Shown here one piece after another: positions 36,692-45,866 of a DNA stretch of 64,000 nucleotides. The notes beneath the pieces were generated by a model. The model searched no databases, had not been told where the DNA came from, and was given only the letters and a program-made list of their open reading frames with translations. The position numbers and the translations under genes were made by a program. Source of the DNA: Burkholderiales bacterium RIFCSPHIGHO2_12_FULL_63_20 (GTDB lineage: Bacteria > Pseudomonadota > Gammaproteobacteria > Burkholderiales > Burkholderiaceae_C); the NCBI GenBank assembly GCA_001770775.1, contig MESA01000034.1:91628-155627 (forward strand), given 5' to 3'. Numbering within the stretch: the first letter of the stretch is position 1; each line of letters starts with the position of its first letter.

Positions 36692-37534
36692 TCAGCTGTC
36701 GATGGCCTTCAGCAGGCGCTCAGCCACCTCGTGCGAGAGCGTCAGCAGCTTGGCCACTTCGCTCACATCGTCGTGAAGAGCTGCCTGGGCATGTGGTGAA
36801 TCCCAGCCGTGCTGGGTGTGGCGTGCAATGCGCACCCCCAGCATCACGCTGCGCACCTGTGGGTCTTGAGCGCGGCGGTCGTCCGTGCACTTGATGAGCA
36901 TGTCGGGTAGTTGCCAGACACGCATCAGTTCATGGGCTACGGCGCTCAGGGGCATGCCCAGCACCACTTTTTGCACGGCTGCGGAGCGCAGGGTGTGATC
37001 GGTTTGCAGGCGCTGCGCCATCTCTTGCGCAAGTTTGGGCGCATGGCACCACAGCAACATCTCCGCAAAATCGTGTAGCAGGGCGGCCTGATGCACGATG
37101 GCTGCGTCCTCATCCTGCCGTCGAAGAGCGAAGCTCATGGCGAAATGCGCGCTGCGTCGTGCGCGCGTGACCACTTTGAGCAGGCCACTGATGGCGTCGG
37201 GCGCGGTATTGAGCCAGTCAATGACCGTGGGGGGCTCATTGAAGGTATTGAAGAAAGGGGTGATGCCTAGCATCACGATCGCGCCTGTGAGAGATTCCGG
37301 CGGTTCGACGCTGAGGCGCGTGCAGTAGCGCGACACGTGCACCAGCACCTTCAGGGTCATGAGTGGATCGGCGCTCAGTGCGTCGGCCAGCATGCTGGCG
37401 TCGACCGTACCGCGTGCATCTTCGATCTCGCGCAGCTGCCGCAATTCCGCCACCGTGTGAGGCAGAACCGGGATCTCGGCATCTGCCAAGGCTTTCACCC
37501 AGGCGGGCAGCGTGGGTAGGGGCGATTCGATCAT
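36692..37534 (-). CDS. HDOD domain protein
   Basis: A 280-residue protein made almost entirely of an HDOD domain, a catalytically degenerate HD fold. Seen are LADALSADPLMTLKVLVHVSR, AIVMLGITPFF and the HxxLLHDFAEMLLW helix, where HD is retained but the other metal residues are not evident. HDOD proteins act in signalling; no specific role is known here. ATG 37534 follows GAGG. It lies downstream of the chalcone-isomerase-like gene, past a strong hairpin. Confidence 0.85.
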   Translation of the reverse strand: MIESPLPTLPAWVKALADAEIPVLPHTVAELRQLREIEDARGTVDASMLADALSADPLMTLKVLVHVSRYCTRLSVEPPESLTGAIVMLGITPFFNTFNEPPTVIDWLNTAPDAISGLLKVVTRARRSAHFAMSFALRRQDEDAAIVHQAALLHDFAEMLLWCHAPKLAQEMAQRLQTDHTLRSAAVQKVVLGMPLSAVAHELMRVWQLPDMLIKCTDDRRAQDPQVRSVMLGVRIARHTQHGWDSPHAQAALHDDVSEVAKLLTLSHEVAERLLKAIDS

Positions 37535-37583
37535 GGCAAACCTCACGCCAACGTCATGTCCTCTTATCCCTTGTTTGAGGTGT

Positions 37584-37617
37584 GTTGGCAAGCCGGGATC
37601 ACCCCGCGCTTGCCAAC
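37584..37617. terminator. Long inverted repeat between chalcone-isomerase-like and HDOD genes
   Basis: GTTGGCAAGC (37584-37593) pairs with GCTTGCCAAC (37608-37617). The loop holds a second CGGG/CCCG stem (37594-37606), so about 14 bp pair with one bulge. It lies 33 bases past the upstream gene's stop on the minus strand. No T run is present on either strand. Confidence 0.6.
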
Positions 37618-37649
37618 TATGTCACTCACTTGCCGGTCTGATCGACAGA

Positions 37650-38225
37650 TCAGCCGCCCAGCAGGGCTTGCTTCAGGTCGCCGTCCACCGGCGAGTTGCC
37701 CAGCCAGATTTTCAGCAGTGCATTGTAGAAGTCGTCGCCGGCGATGTCGCGGCCCTTCTGGGCACCTTCCACCAACACACGCATGCCGGAACCGGGGACG
37801 AGGTTCATGTGGATGGTGGTGCCCTTCTTGACCGATCCAAAGGACTTCATCAGGGCTTGCAGCTCATCCAGGCGGGCCTGGTACTTGCTCATTTCGGCGT
37901 CGCTGGCATTCTTCTTGAAGCCAGCGATCATGGCTTCGGCGAACTCTTCACCGGTCAGGTTGCGCAGCAGGACGATCTGCATGCCCTTGGCACCGGCTTG
38001 CGACATGACGCCAGCGGCGGTCTTGTCCTTCTTGGTCACGTAGAGGCCGGCAGCGTAGACGTCGAAGACCATCTTCACGCGGACACCTGCGCCGTTCAGT
38101 TGCAGGGATTGGTTGGCCACCTGGTAGGTGTCACCGAACTTGGCGCCTTTGATTTCGAGGGCCATGGCGGGCAGGGCTGCGGCCAGGGCGGTACTCAGGA
38201 TCAGGGCGCGGGCAAAGGATTTCAT
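37650..38225 (-). CDS. Chalcone-isomerase-fold periplasmic protein
   Basis: A 191-residue secreted protein. Residues 1-22 are a signal peptide ending PAMA. The rest matches the bacterial chalcone-isomerase-like family: the LNGAGVRVKMVFDVYAAGLY motif (about 43-62) and GKRDIAGDDFYNALLKIWLG-type C-terminal helix. These proteins do not act on flavonoids in bacteria; they may bind fatty acids or other ligands in the periplasm. No operon partner is seen. A 237-bp non-coding region upstream separates it from divergent coaX. Confidence 0.88.
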   Translation of the reverse strand: MKSFARALILSTALAAALPAMALEIKGAKFGDTYQVANQSLQLNGAGVRVKMVFDVYAAGLYVTKKDKTAAGVMSQAGAKGMQIVLLRNLTGEEFAEAMIAGFKKNASDAEMSKYQARLDELQALMKSFGSVKKGTTIHMNLVPGSGMRVLVEGAQKGRDIAGDDFYNALLKIWLGNSPVDGDLKQALLGG

Positions 38226-38462
38226 GATTTCTCCGGGGGAAACGCTGGGTCAGGTGCCCAGCAAGGTACTTGTGACACAGATTTTGGCCCCATGTCGCCG
38301 CGTGTATCCATCGGGATATCACCTTGGTTTGACTGTAAATTTGTCTGAAATTGTGTTGCTGTGCGGCGATATTGCTGTGGACTTTCCCCTGTTTTGAAGG
38401 GAACATGACGCAGAATGTTTCTCACAAAGAGTTCAGGGTTTCTACTTCTGTGAGACGGATGC

Positions 38463-39242
38463 ATGTCTTTTCTGGTTATTGACATAGGCAACACGCGCCT
38501 GAAGTGGGGCCTGTATGCGACACCCGCGCCAGGCTCCGAGTTGCTGGCGCATGGGGCCGTGGTTCTCGAGGACATCGATTACCTCTGGGATCTGTACTGG
38601 AAGAACCTGATGCACAAGCCCAGGGCGATGCTGGGCTGCGTCGTGGCTGGTGAGGCCATCAAGCGTCGCGTGGAAGAGCAACTGGTGGAAGGTTGGGGTG
38701 TTCAGCCGCGCTGGGTGTCATCCAGTCAACAGGCTGGTGGCGTGATCAACAGCTATGAGCATCCGCAACGCCTTGGATCTGACCGCTGGGCGGCCATCAT
38801 CGGTGCGCGTCAGCATGCCTTGCACATGCACCCGGTTGACACGCCCCCCGTGCTGGCCGTGATGGTGGGTACGGCGGTGACCGTGGATGCGGTGGACGCC
38901 AGCGGGCGCTTTCTGGGCGGCTTGATCCTGCCTGGCTTTGGCTTGATGTACCGCGCCCTGGAAAGCGGTACGGCGGGCCTCAAGGTGCCGACTGGTGAGG
39001 TTCAGGATTTTCCGACCAACACCAGCGACGCCTTGATGAGCGGTGGGACCGACGCCATTGCGGGCGCCATTGAACGCAGCCTGCGTCGTCTGCGTGCGCA
39101 CACCGGCCGTGATCCTCTGTTGATCATGTCGGGCGGTGCGGTCTCGCGCCTGTCTCAGGATGTGATCGAGTGGCCGGCCCTCGTGGTGGAAAACCTGATC
39201 TTCGAGGGCCTGCTGACGCTGGCGTCTGCGCTCAAAGAATGA
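38463..39242 (+). CDS. coaX: Type III pantothenate kinase
   Basis: A 259-residue CoaX. It has the ASKHA phosphate-binding start [13 protein letters not shown] (4-16), [12 protein letters not shown], and the [11 protein letters not shown] and [11 protein letters not shown] segments. It phosphorylates pantothenate in CoA synthesis, which in turn supplies AcpS. The birA gene that often sits beside coaX is not here. ATG 38463 follows GAGACGGA. The end overlaps the convergent hslU by 11 nt (39232-39242). Confidence 0.93.
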   Translation: MSFLVIDIGNTRLKWGLYATPAPGSELLAHGAVVLEDIDYLWDLYWKNLMHKPRAMLGCVVAGEAIKRRVEEQLVEGWGVQPRWVSSSQQAGGVINSYEHPQRLGSDRWAAIIGARQHALHMHPVDTPPVLAVMVGTAVTVDAVDASGRFLGGLILPGFGLMYRALESGTAGLKVPTGEVQDFPTNTSDALMSGGTDAIAGAIERSLRRLRAHTGRDPLLIMSGGAVSRLSQDVIEWPALVVENLIFEGLLTLASALKE

Positions 39243-40557
39243 AGCGTGAGAGGTCCTCGTTGCGGGCGAGTTCGCCCAGGCGACGGTCCACCTCTTGTGC
39301 ATCGACCACATGGGTCTGTCCGCTCAGGTCGGGCGCCTGAAATGACAACTCATCGAGCAGGCGTTCCATCACCGTGGCGAGGCGGCGCGCGCCGATGTTC
39401 TCGGTACGCTCGTTGACCTCGAAGGCGATCTGCGCCAAGCGCTGAATGGCTTCTGGGGTGAACTCCAGCGTCACACCTTCGGCAGACAGCAGGGCCTGAT
39501 ACTGCTTGATCAGGCTGGCTGTGGGCTGGGTCAGGATGGCTTCAAAGTCGCCTACCGACAGCGAGGACAGCTCGACGCGGATCGGGAAGCGCCCCTGCAA
39601 CTCCGGGATCAGGTCGCTGGGCTTGCTGAGGTGGAAGGCGCCTGATGCGATGAAAAGAATGTGGTCGGTTTTGACCATGCCGTACTTGGTTTTGACCGTG
39701 GTGCCCTCGACCAGTGGGAGGAGGTCGCGTTGCACGCCTTGGCGGGACACCTCGGCACCATTGCCTTCGGCTCGGCTCGCCACCTTGTCGATTTCGTCAA
39801 TGAAGACGATGCCGTTTTGTTCGGCACGTTCCAGCGCCTTGGCGCGGATGTCCTCTTCGTTGAGCAGCTTGGCGCCTTCTTCCTCGATCAATTGGGTACG
39901 CGCTTCCGCCACCGTCACCTTGCGCGGCTTGCGGGCCTGCTGTCCCATCTGCGAGAACATGCCGCGCAGCTGCTCGGCCATGTCTTCCATGCCGGCGGGG
40001 CTCATGATTTCAACGGCGGGTGTTTTGGCATCGCTCAGTTCGATCTCGATTTCCTTGTCATCGAGCGAGCCTTCGCGCAAGCGCTTGCGCATCACCTGAC
40101 GGGCGGTGTTGTCAGCCGACGGGGCACCTCCAAGCCCGGTGCGCGGGGGCGGCACCAGCACGTCGAGGATGCGGTCTTCGGCGGCATCTTCCGCGCGCAC
40201 GCGTTGCGCCTGCATCTGGTGCGTGCGCTCTTGCTTGACGGCGCTTTCCACCAGGTCGCGGATGATGGTGTCCACGTCCTTGCCCACGTAGCCCACTTCG
40301 GTGAACTTGGTGGCCTCGACCTTGATGAAGGGGGCATCGGCCAGCTTGGCGAGGCGACGGGCGATCTCGGTCTTGCCCACACCGGTCGGGCCGATCATCA
40401 GGATGTTCTTGGGTGTGATTTCTCCGCGCAGCTGGCCTTCCACCTGCTGACGACGCCAGCGGTTGCGCAGGGCGATGGCCACGGCACGCTTGGCATCGTT
40501 CTGGCCAATGATGTGGCGATCGAGTTCGCTGACGATTTCTCGGGGTGTCATGCTCAT
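39232..40557 (-). CDS. hslU: ATP-dependent protease ATPase subunit HslU
   Basis: A 441-residue AAA+ unfoldase. Walker A is GPTGVGKTE (about 57-65), Walker B FIDEIDK, and the pore loop region starts with YVGKDVD. An intermediate domain lies between about 105 and 240. The C-terminus EDLSRFIL docks into HslV. It unfolds substrates for the HslV chamber. The start is ATG 40557, with a second ATG two codons later. The gene lies 7 nt after the hslV stop, in the usual hslV-hslU order. The frame stays open upstream through hslV and is ignored. Confidence 0.97.
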   Translation of the reverse strand: MSMTPREIVSELDRHIIGQNDAKRAVAIALRNRWRRQQVEGQLRGEITPKNILMIGPTGVGKTEIARRLAKLADAPFIKVEATKFTEVGYVGKDVDTIIRDLVESAVKQERTHQMQAQRVRAEDAAEDRILDVLVPPPRTGLGGAPSADNTARQVMRKRLREGSLDDKEIEIELSDAKTPAVEIMSPAGMEDMAEQLRGMFSQMGQQARKPRKVTVAEARTQLIEEEGAKLLNEEDIRAKALERAEQNGIVFIDEIDKVASRAEGNGAEVSRQGVQRDLLPLVEGTTVKTKYGMVKTDHILFIASGAFHLSKPSDLIPELQGRFPIRVELSSLSVGDFEAILTQPTASLIKQYQALLSAEGVTLEFTPEAIQRLAQIAFEVNERTENIGARRLATVMERLLDELSFQAPDLSGQTHVVDAQEVDRRLGELARNEDLSRFIL

Positions 40558-40564
40558 GGTGTGC

Positions 40565-41113
40565 TCAGCCCAGCGTTTCGATGGTGTGGTTCTGGTTGGT
40601 GTAGATGCACAGGTCACCGGCAATCTCCAGCGACTTCTTGACCATGACGGCCGCATCCAGTTCGGTGTTGGCGACCAGGGCGCGCGCAGCAGCCTGGGCA
40701 TAAGCCCCGCCCGACCCGATGGCGATGATGCCGTGCTCGGGCTCCAGCACATCGCCATTGCCGGTGATGATGAGCGACGTTTCGTGGTCGGCCACAGCCA
40801 GCATGGCTTCGAGCTTGCGCAGCACGCGGTCGGTGCGCCAGTCGCGGGTCAGCTCGACGGCGGCACGCGTCAGGTTGCCCTGGTGCTTTTCCAGCTTGGA
40901 CTCGAAGCGCTCGAACAGGGTGAAGGCATCGGCGGTGGCACCGGCAAACCCGGCCAGCACCTGGTCACGGTAGAGGCGACGGACCTTGCGGGCTGTGGCC
41001 TTGACGACGATGTGGCCCAAGGTGACCTGGCCATCGCCGCCCATGGCGACTTGCCAGCCCGTGGGGGTCTGGCGCCGGATGCTGACGATGGTGGTGCCGT
41101 GATAGGAGTCCAT
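40565..41113 (-). CDS. hslV: ATP-dependent protease peptidase subunit HslV
   Basis: A 182-residue T1-family peptidase. After a six-residue propeptide (MDSYHG), the mature enzyme starts with catalytic Thr (T7) in TTIVSIRRQ. Also seen are the GDGQVTLG turn, KVRRLY and [15 protein letters not shown]. It forms the two-ring chamber that degrades heat-damaged proteins with HslU. A sigma-32-type promoter lies just upstream at 41145-41172. No clear SD precedes ATG 41113. Confidence 0.97.
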   Translation of the reverse strand: MDSYHGTTIVSIRRQTPTGWQVAMGGDGQVTLGHIVVKATARKVRRLYRDQVLAGFAGATADAFTLFERFESKLEKHQGNLTRAAVELTRDWRTDRVLRKLEAMLAVADHETSLIITGNGDVLEPEHGIIAIGSGGAYAQAAARALVANTELDAAVMVKKSLEIAGDLCIYTNQNHTIETLG

Positions 41114-41144
41114 GACGCAATGAAGAGTTCGCTGAAAACTCTCT

Positions 41145-41172
41145 ACATGCGGTCAGTGGCAGCGAATTCAAG
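41145..41172 (-). promoter_or_regulatory. Candidate sigma-32 (heat-shock) promoter for hslVU
   Basis: On the minus strand CTTGAAT (41172-41166), 13 bp, then CCGCATGT (41152-41145). The consensus is CTTGAAA-N11-16-CCCCATNT, so the -10 differs at one base. The start would lie about 25 bases before the hslV ATG. Sigma-32 control of hslVU is established in E. coli. Confidence 0.6.
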
Positions 41173-41199
41173 GCTCGGCGCACCGGCCCGAAGCACGCT

Positions 41200-42972
41200 T
41201 TACACGGTCTGCAGCTTGACCTGGGCGTGCTCGTTGATCCCCATGGCGCCAAAGAACAGGGCGATCAGGCGATGCGGGTTGTTGAAGATCACAAAGCGGT
41301 TTTCGCCACGACGTGCCAGCACCCAGTTGAGCAGGTCGCCTGCTGCAATGAAGTCGACACGCAGCAGGTGCTGACAGTCCACTTCCAGGGAGACGCTGGC
41401 GCCCAATTGGCTGTCCAGCTGGGTCAGGGTGGCGCTGATGTCGCCCACCAGTTGACCCGACAGGTTCAAGGCCGCCACCTGTACAAACTCGACTTCGTTG
41501 TGGAACTGGGACTCGACGAAGCTGGTGACCACCTTGGAGACGTGCGTCAAGGGGCGCGTCTGCGGGCTCTGACCATCATGGCTCAGGCGCACCTTGCACA
41601 CGGTGGGCTCCCATGAAGGAGGCGACTGCTCGTAGGTCACACAGTAATCGATGGCTACTTCGTCGAACTGGATGGGGTTGTTGCACATCCGCAGCACATC
41701 CAGGTGCAGCATCCAGTATGCCGGATCCACGCTGCGGCTGCCAGTGGGAGCGAGATCTCCCAGCACATTCAGCAGCGTGTCGGGGCCAATCCAGTGCAAC
41801 TCAATGGGTTCACGCGCCCACTGGCGGATCAGCTGACCCAGGGTGTCAGCCCCTTCGGGGGTGAGGTTCTTGACCTGACTCCAGTCCATGACCCACGGGC
41901 GCGGCAATTGCAAAATCTCGGTGCGCAGCTGCGCCACCGCTTCACTGTCGATTTCTTGTGGCGCAATCCAGCCGTGGGCGGGCTCGGGTGCTGCTGTCTG
42001 AGCGTTGCTCGACGGGGCTTCAGTGCTGCCCTTCGCTTCGGGTGCGCTGGCTTGGGCGGCAGGTTTCTGCTGGGCCAGGAAGCGGGCCACCTTGTCTGGC
42101 AGCGAGTACCACTGAGGTGCCGACAAGCCAAATTTCTGTGCGAACGTGATGGCCAGGTTGTCAAACGGCTGAGGCAGGTCCAGTGCGCGATAGAAGTCGA
42201 ACAGGGCCATCCACGTTTCGGTGTGGTCGCAACGTGCGGCGCCCGGTTGGATCAAATCGAGCAGGCAGCGTTCGCACTGGTCGAAGTCGGCGTTGGCAAA
42301 GGCGATGACCGCCTCGTCCAGCTCCGGGTCGTGGACCATCTCGGCCACGTGGAAATCTTGCTGTGGCAGGAAACCGCTGGCAGCGAGGAGGGGGGCGGCA
42401 GATGCCGCATTGCTTGTCGGCGCAACCGGGCGAGGATCGTTTGCAGCAGGTGTCGTCGTGCCGGCTGGCGTTGGAACCAGGTCCAATGCCATGGCAATGT
42501 CCGTCGACAATCCGGCGGCCTGGGTGGGGCGCTCGGCGACAGTCTGTGTGACAGGCTGACCGAAATCCAGAGGAAGTGTGGGCACGTGGGCGGGCGGACG
42601 TGTGCCGCTGCGCGAACTGCTGACGCCAACCATCTGTTGCTCGATCGCGTCGATCTTGGCCTTGACCGCCATGTCGGACGGTGCACCGTTGGTGTGCGGG
42701 CGGGAATCCGGGTCGAGGTTGGAGGGGGTGTTGAGCGCCATGACGGCATCGGCGCTCAAGCCTTCGCGTCGGATCTTGCGCAGCATGTCGAATTCGCGCT
42801 TGCGCACGAAATCGTTGCGCCGCTTTCGCTCGATCATGGCCTTGATTTCAGACTTGGCGTACTCGCTCTCGCCTGCATCGGCCTCTTGCGTTTCCAGCGA
42901 AGACCACTCGGTCGTCGGGTTGGCGACGAAGCGCACCACCTTGCGGAAAAAACCACCGGTTTCCTTGCTCAT
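41200..42972 (-). CDS. Large protein with two STAS-like segments, upstream of hslVU
   Basis: A 590-residue, soluble protein I cannot name. The N-terminus (1-78) is charged and helical (SEIKAMIERKRRNDF). A Pro/Ala/Thr linker covers 80-200. Residues 212-300 (ELDEAVIAFANADFDQCERC) resemble the TPR-like C-terminal piece of FimV-type proteins. Two stretches resemble STAS domains: 355-408 (WVMDWSQVKNLTPEGADTL) and about 496-590 (LEVDCQHLLRVDFIAAGDLL). STAS domains bind nucleotides or partner proteins and serve in anti-anti-sigma and lipid-transport systems. No kinase or transporter is nearby. Domain calls are from pattern reading only. Confidence 0.7.
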   Translation of the reverse strand: MSKETGGFFRKVVRFVANPTTEWSSLETQEADAGESEYAKSEIKAMIERKRRNDFVRKREFDMLRKIRREGLSADAVMALNTPSNLDPDSRPHTNGAPSDMAVKAKIDAIEQQMVGVSSSRSGTRPPAHVPTLPLDFGQPVTQTVAERPTQAAGLSTDIAMALDLVPTPAGTTTPAANDPRPVAPTSNAASAAPLLAASGFLPQQDFHVAEMVHDPELDEAVIAFANADFDQCERCLLDLIQPGAARCDHTETWMALFDFYRALDLPQPFDNLAITFAQKFGLSAPQWYSLPDKVARFLAQQKPAAQASAPEAKGSTEAPSSNAQTAAPEPAHGWIAPQEIDSEAVAQLRTEILQLPRPWVMDWSQVKNLTPEGADTLGQLIRQWAREPIELHWIGPDTLLNVLGDLAPTGSRSVDPAYWMLHLDVLRMCNNPIQFDEVAIDYCVTYEQSPPSWEPTVCKVRLSHDGQSPQTRPLTHVSKVVTSFVESQFHNEVEFVQVAALNLSGQLVGDISATLTQLDSQLGASVSLEVDCQHLLRVDFIAAGDLLNWVLARRGENRFVIFNNPHRLIALFFGAMGINEHAQVKLQTV

Positions 42973-43017
42973 GATGCGAGTATGCCCTTCTTGCTCAAAA
43001 CCGGATGCCTTCCTTGA

Positions 43018-43596
43018 TCAGTCGCCGAACATCTTTTGCTTGAGTTCGCGACGTTGTTGCGCTTCTAGCGACAAGGTTGCGGTCGGGCGGGCCAGGAGTC
43101 GCCCCAGACCGATGGGTTCGCCGGTCTCGTCGCAGAAGCCGTACTCGCCCGACTCAATACGGGAGATCGACTGGGAAATCTTCTTGAGCAGCTTGCGTTC
43201 GCGATCGCGGGTGCGCAATTCGAGTGCATGCTCTTCCTCAATGGTGGCGCGATCAGCCGGGTCCGGCACGATGGATGTGTCCTCGCGCAGGTGCTCTGTG
43301 GTTTCGCCGGCGTTGGACAGCAGGTCGGCCTTTTGAGCTTCCAAGATGGTGCGGAAGAACTCGAGTTGCTTGTCGCTCATGTACTCCGACTCGGGCATGG
43401 CCATCAACTCGGCTTGGGTCAGATCACGACCAGCTTTGTTCTTCCAGGCGTTGGCGAGTTTGGGATCAACCTTGGTGGCGTTAGTGGACATGTTCTCTGA
43501 TGGAATGATGGGCGACGACGAGCGTCCTGGGGCCACGGGCGTGGCAGCGGCATTGACCGCAGTTGTCAAGGCAGGCGAGGCGGATGATTTTTTCAC
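43018..43596 (-). CDS. dksA: RNA polymerase-binding transcription factor DksA, Cys-poor type
   Basis: A 192-residue DksA. The coiled-coil tip DPADRA keeps the D-x2-D-x-A motif that reaches into the RNA polymerase channel. The zinc-finger positions are C155, T158, S176 and A179, spaced exactly like the four cysteines of E. coli DksA, so only one cysteine remains. Such variants need no zinc. DksA with ppGpp controls rRNA and stress promoters. GTG 43596 is chosen because GGAGGA lies 6 bp upstream; an ATG at 43491 would remove a low-complexity 35-residue leader. Confidence 0.94.
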   Translation of the reverse strand: MKKSSASPALTTAVNAAATPVAPGRSSSPIIPSENMSTNATKVDPKLANAWKNKAGRDLTQAELMAMPESEYMSDKQLEFFRTILEAQKADLLSNAGETTEHLREDTSIVPDPADRATIEEEHALELRTRDRERKLLKKISQSISRIESGEYGFCDETGEPIGLGRLLARPTATLSLEAQQRRELKQKMFGD

Positions 43597-43793
43597 GGGA
43601 TCCTCCTTCCATGCTCGTGCGTGTCCTCAGGCGGAGACCTGAGGCGCTGTGCAAGGTTGTGGTGTGCGCCTTTGCCTTGCCTTCGGTTCGTTGCGCGATT
43701 CCCGATCAGGACAGTTCCAGACGGGAAGCGCGCGGATTGTAGCCATGCTTGGAGACAGATTTCACCAGACTATCCCTCAAGTGTGCGCAGACG

Positions 43794-44846
<1,053 letters not shown>

Positions 44847-44901
44847 GAGCGCAGTGTAGTCTTGACGCCCCATAGACAGGGGCAGGAATGCGGGTGTGAT
44901 T

Positions 44902-44915
44902 GGCAGAATTCTGCC
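44902..44915. repeat. 14-nt perfect palindrome between divergent cobW-like and corC genes
   Basis: GGCAGAATTCTGCC reads the same on both strands. It is in the 114-bp gap, about 56 bp from the CobW-like start and 46 bp from corC. The position suits an operator for either gene. It does not match a Zur site that I know. Confidence 0.4.
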
Positions 44916-44960
44916 GACCATGGGGTATTCTTGCAGCATATCAACCACGACACCGTCCCT

Positions 44961-45866
44961 GTGTCCGATTCCCCTCCTAGTCGCCCACCGCGAGGCGACC
45001 GCTCCCATGGTTCCGCCGTTCGGCGGAAAAATGACCATCGCAGCCTGTTTGTCCGACTGGTGGAGTTTCTCTCGCCCGGGCCGGACACCACGGCCGAACT
45101 GATTGAAACACTGGCCGATGCCGAGCACCGTGAGCTGATCGAGCCCGAATCTCGGGTGATGCTGGAAGGCGTCATCCGGATGGCAGGCATGACGGTGGCC
45201 GATGTGATGGTGCCCGTGCGTCGCATGGACATGCTCGACATCGACGCGCCATACGAAACGCTGCTCGCTCAGGTCATCGAGGATGGACACTCTCGCTTCC
45301 CCGTGTACGAGGGGGAGCGTGACAACATCATTGGCGTGCTGATGTCCAAGGATCTCCTCAAGCTGCAGCGCGCGCCTGAGTTGAATCTGCGCACGCTGCT
45401 GCGTCCGGCGGTGTTCGTGCCCGAGTCCAAGGGGCTCAATGAGCTGCTGCGCGAGTTCCGTTCCAACCGCAGTCACCTGGCCATGGCGATCGACGAATTC
45501 GGCATGACCTCGGGTCTGGTCACGATCGAGGACGTGCTGGAAGAGATCGTGGGCGAGATCGAAGACGAGTTCGATGAAGAGGATCGCCAGTCGAGCATCT
45601 TCACCCTGGCCGATGGCAGTCAGCGGGTGGCGGGCGATGCCCTGATCGAAGCCGTCAACGAGGTGTTCGAGACGCAACTGCCTGAAGACGAGTTCGAAAC
45701 CATCGGCGGTCTGGTGGCCCACGAACTGGGCCGCGTGCCCCGTCGCGGGGAATCGGTTGACGTAGGCGGCCTGCGATTTTTCGTGATGCTGGCGCGTGGC
45801 GGTGCTGTGCGCTGGTTCAAGGTCACACGGGCGCCTGACGTGGCCCCGTCGGCCGAGGCTGGATGA
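44961..45866 (+). CDS. corC: CorC/HlyC family protein with CBS domains
   Basis: A 301-residue cytoplasmic protein. It has two CBS repeats, VRRMDMLDIDAPYETLLAQV and SRFPVYEGERDNIIGVLMSKDLL leading to the second at LRTLLRPAVFVPESKGLNEL, then the CorC C-terminal domain after GLVTIEDVLEEIVGEI. Family members support magnesium/cobalt efflux. Start is GTG 44961 ([12 protein letters not shown]); the upstream frame overlaps the divergent GTPase and is rejected. The stop overlaps lnt by 4 nt (ATGA), the standard corC-lnt pair. Confidence 0.93.
   Translation: MSDSPPSRPPRGDRSHGSAVRRKNDHRSLFVRLVEFLSPGPDTTAELIETLADAEHRELIEPESRVMLEGVIRMAGMTVADVMVPVRRMDMLDIDAPYETLLAQVIEDGHSRFPVYEGERDNIIGVLMSKDLLKLQRAPELNLRTLLRPAVFVPESKGLNELLREFRSNRSHLAMAIDEFGMTSGLVTIEDVLEEIVGEIEDEFDEEDRQSSIFTLADGSQRVAGDALIEAVNEVFETQLPEDEFETIGGLVAHELGRVPRRGESVDVGGLRFFVMLARGGAVRWFKVTRAPDVAPSAEAG

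Noticed and set aside
38222-38575. Minus-strand frames before the chalcone-isomerase-like gene
   Set aside because: They overlap the start of coaX, show no motif and are no better than chance in GC-rich DNA.
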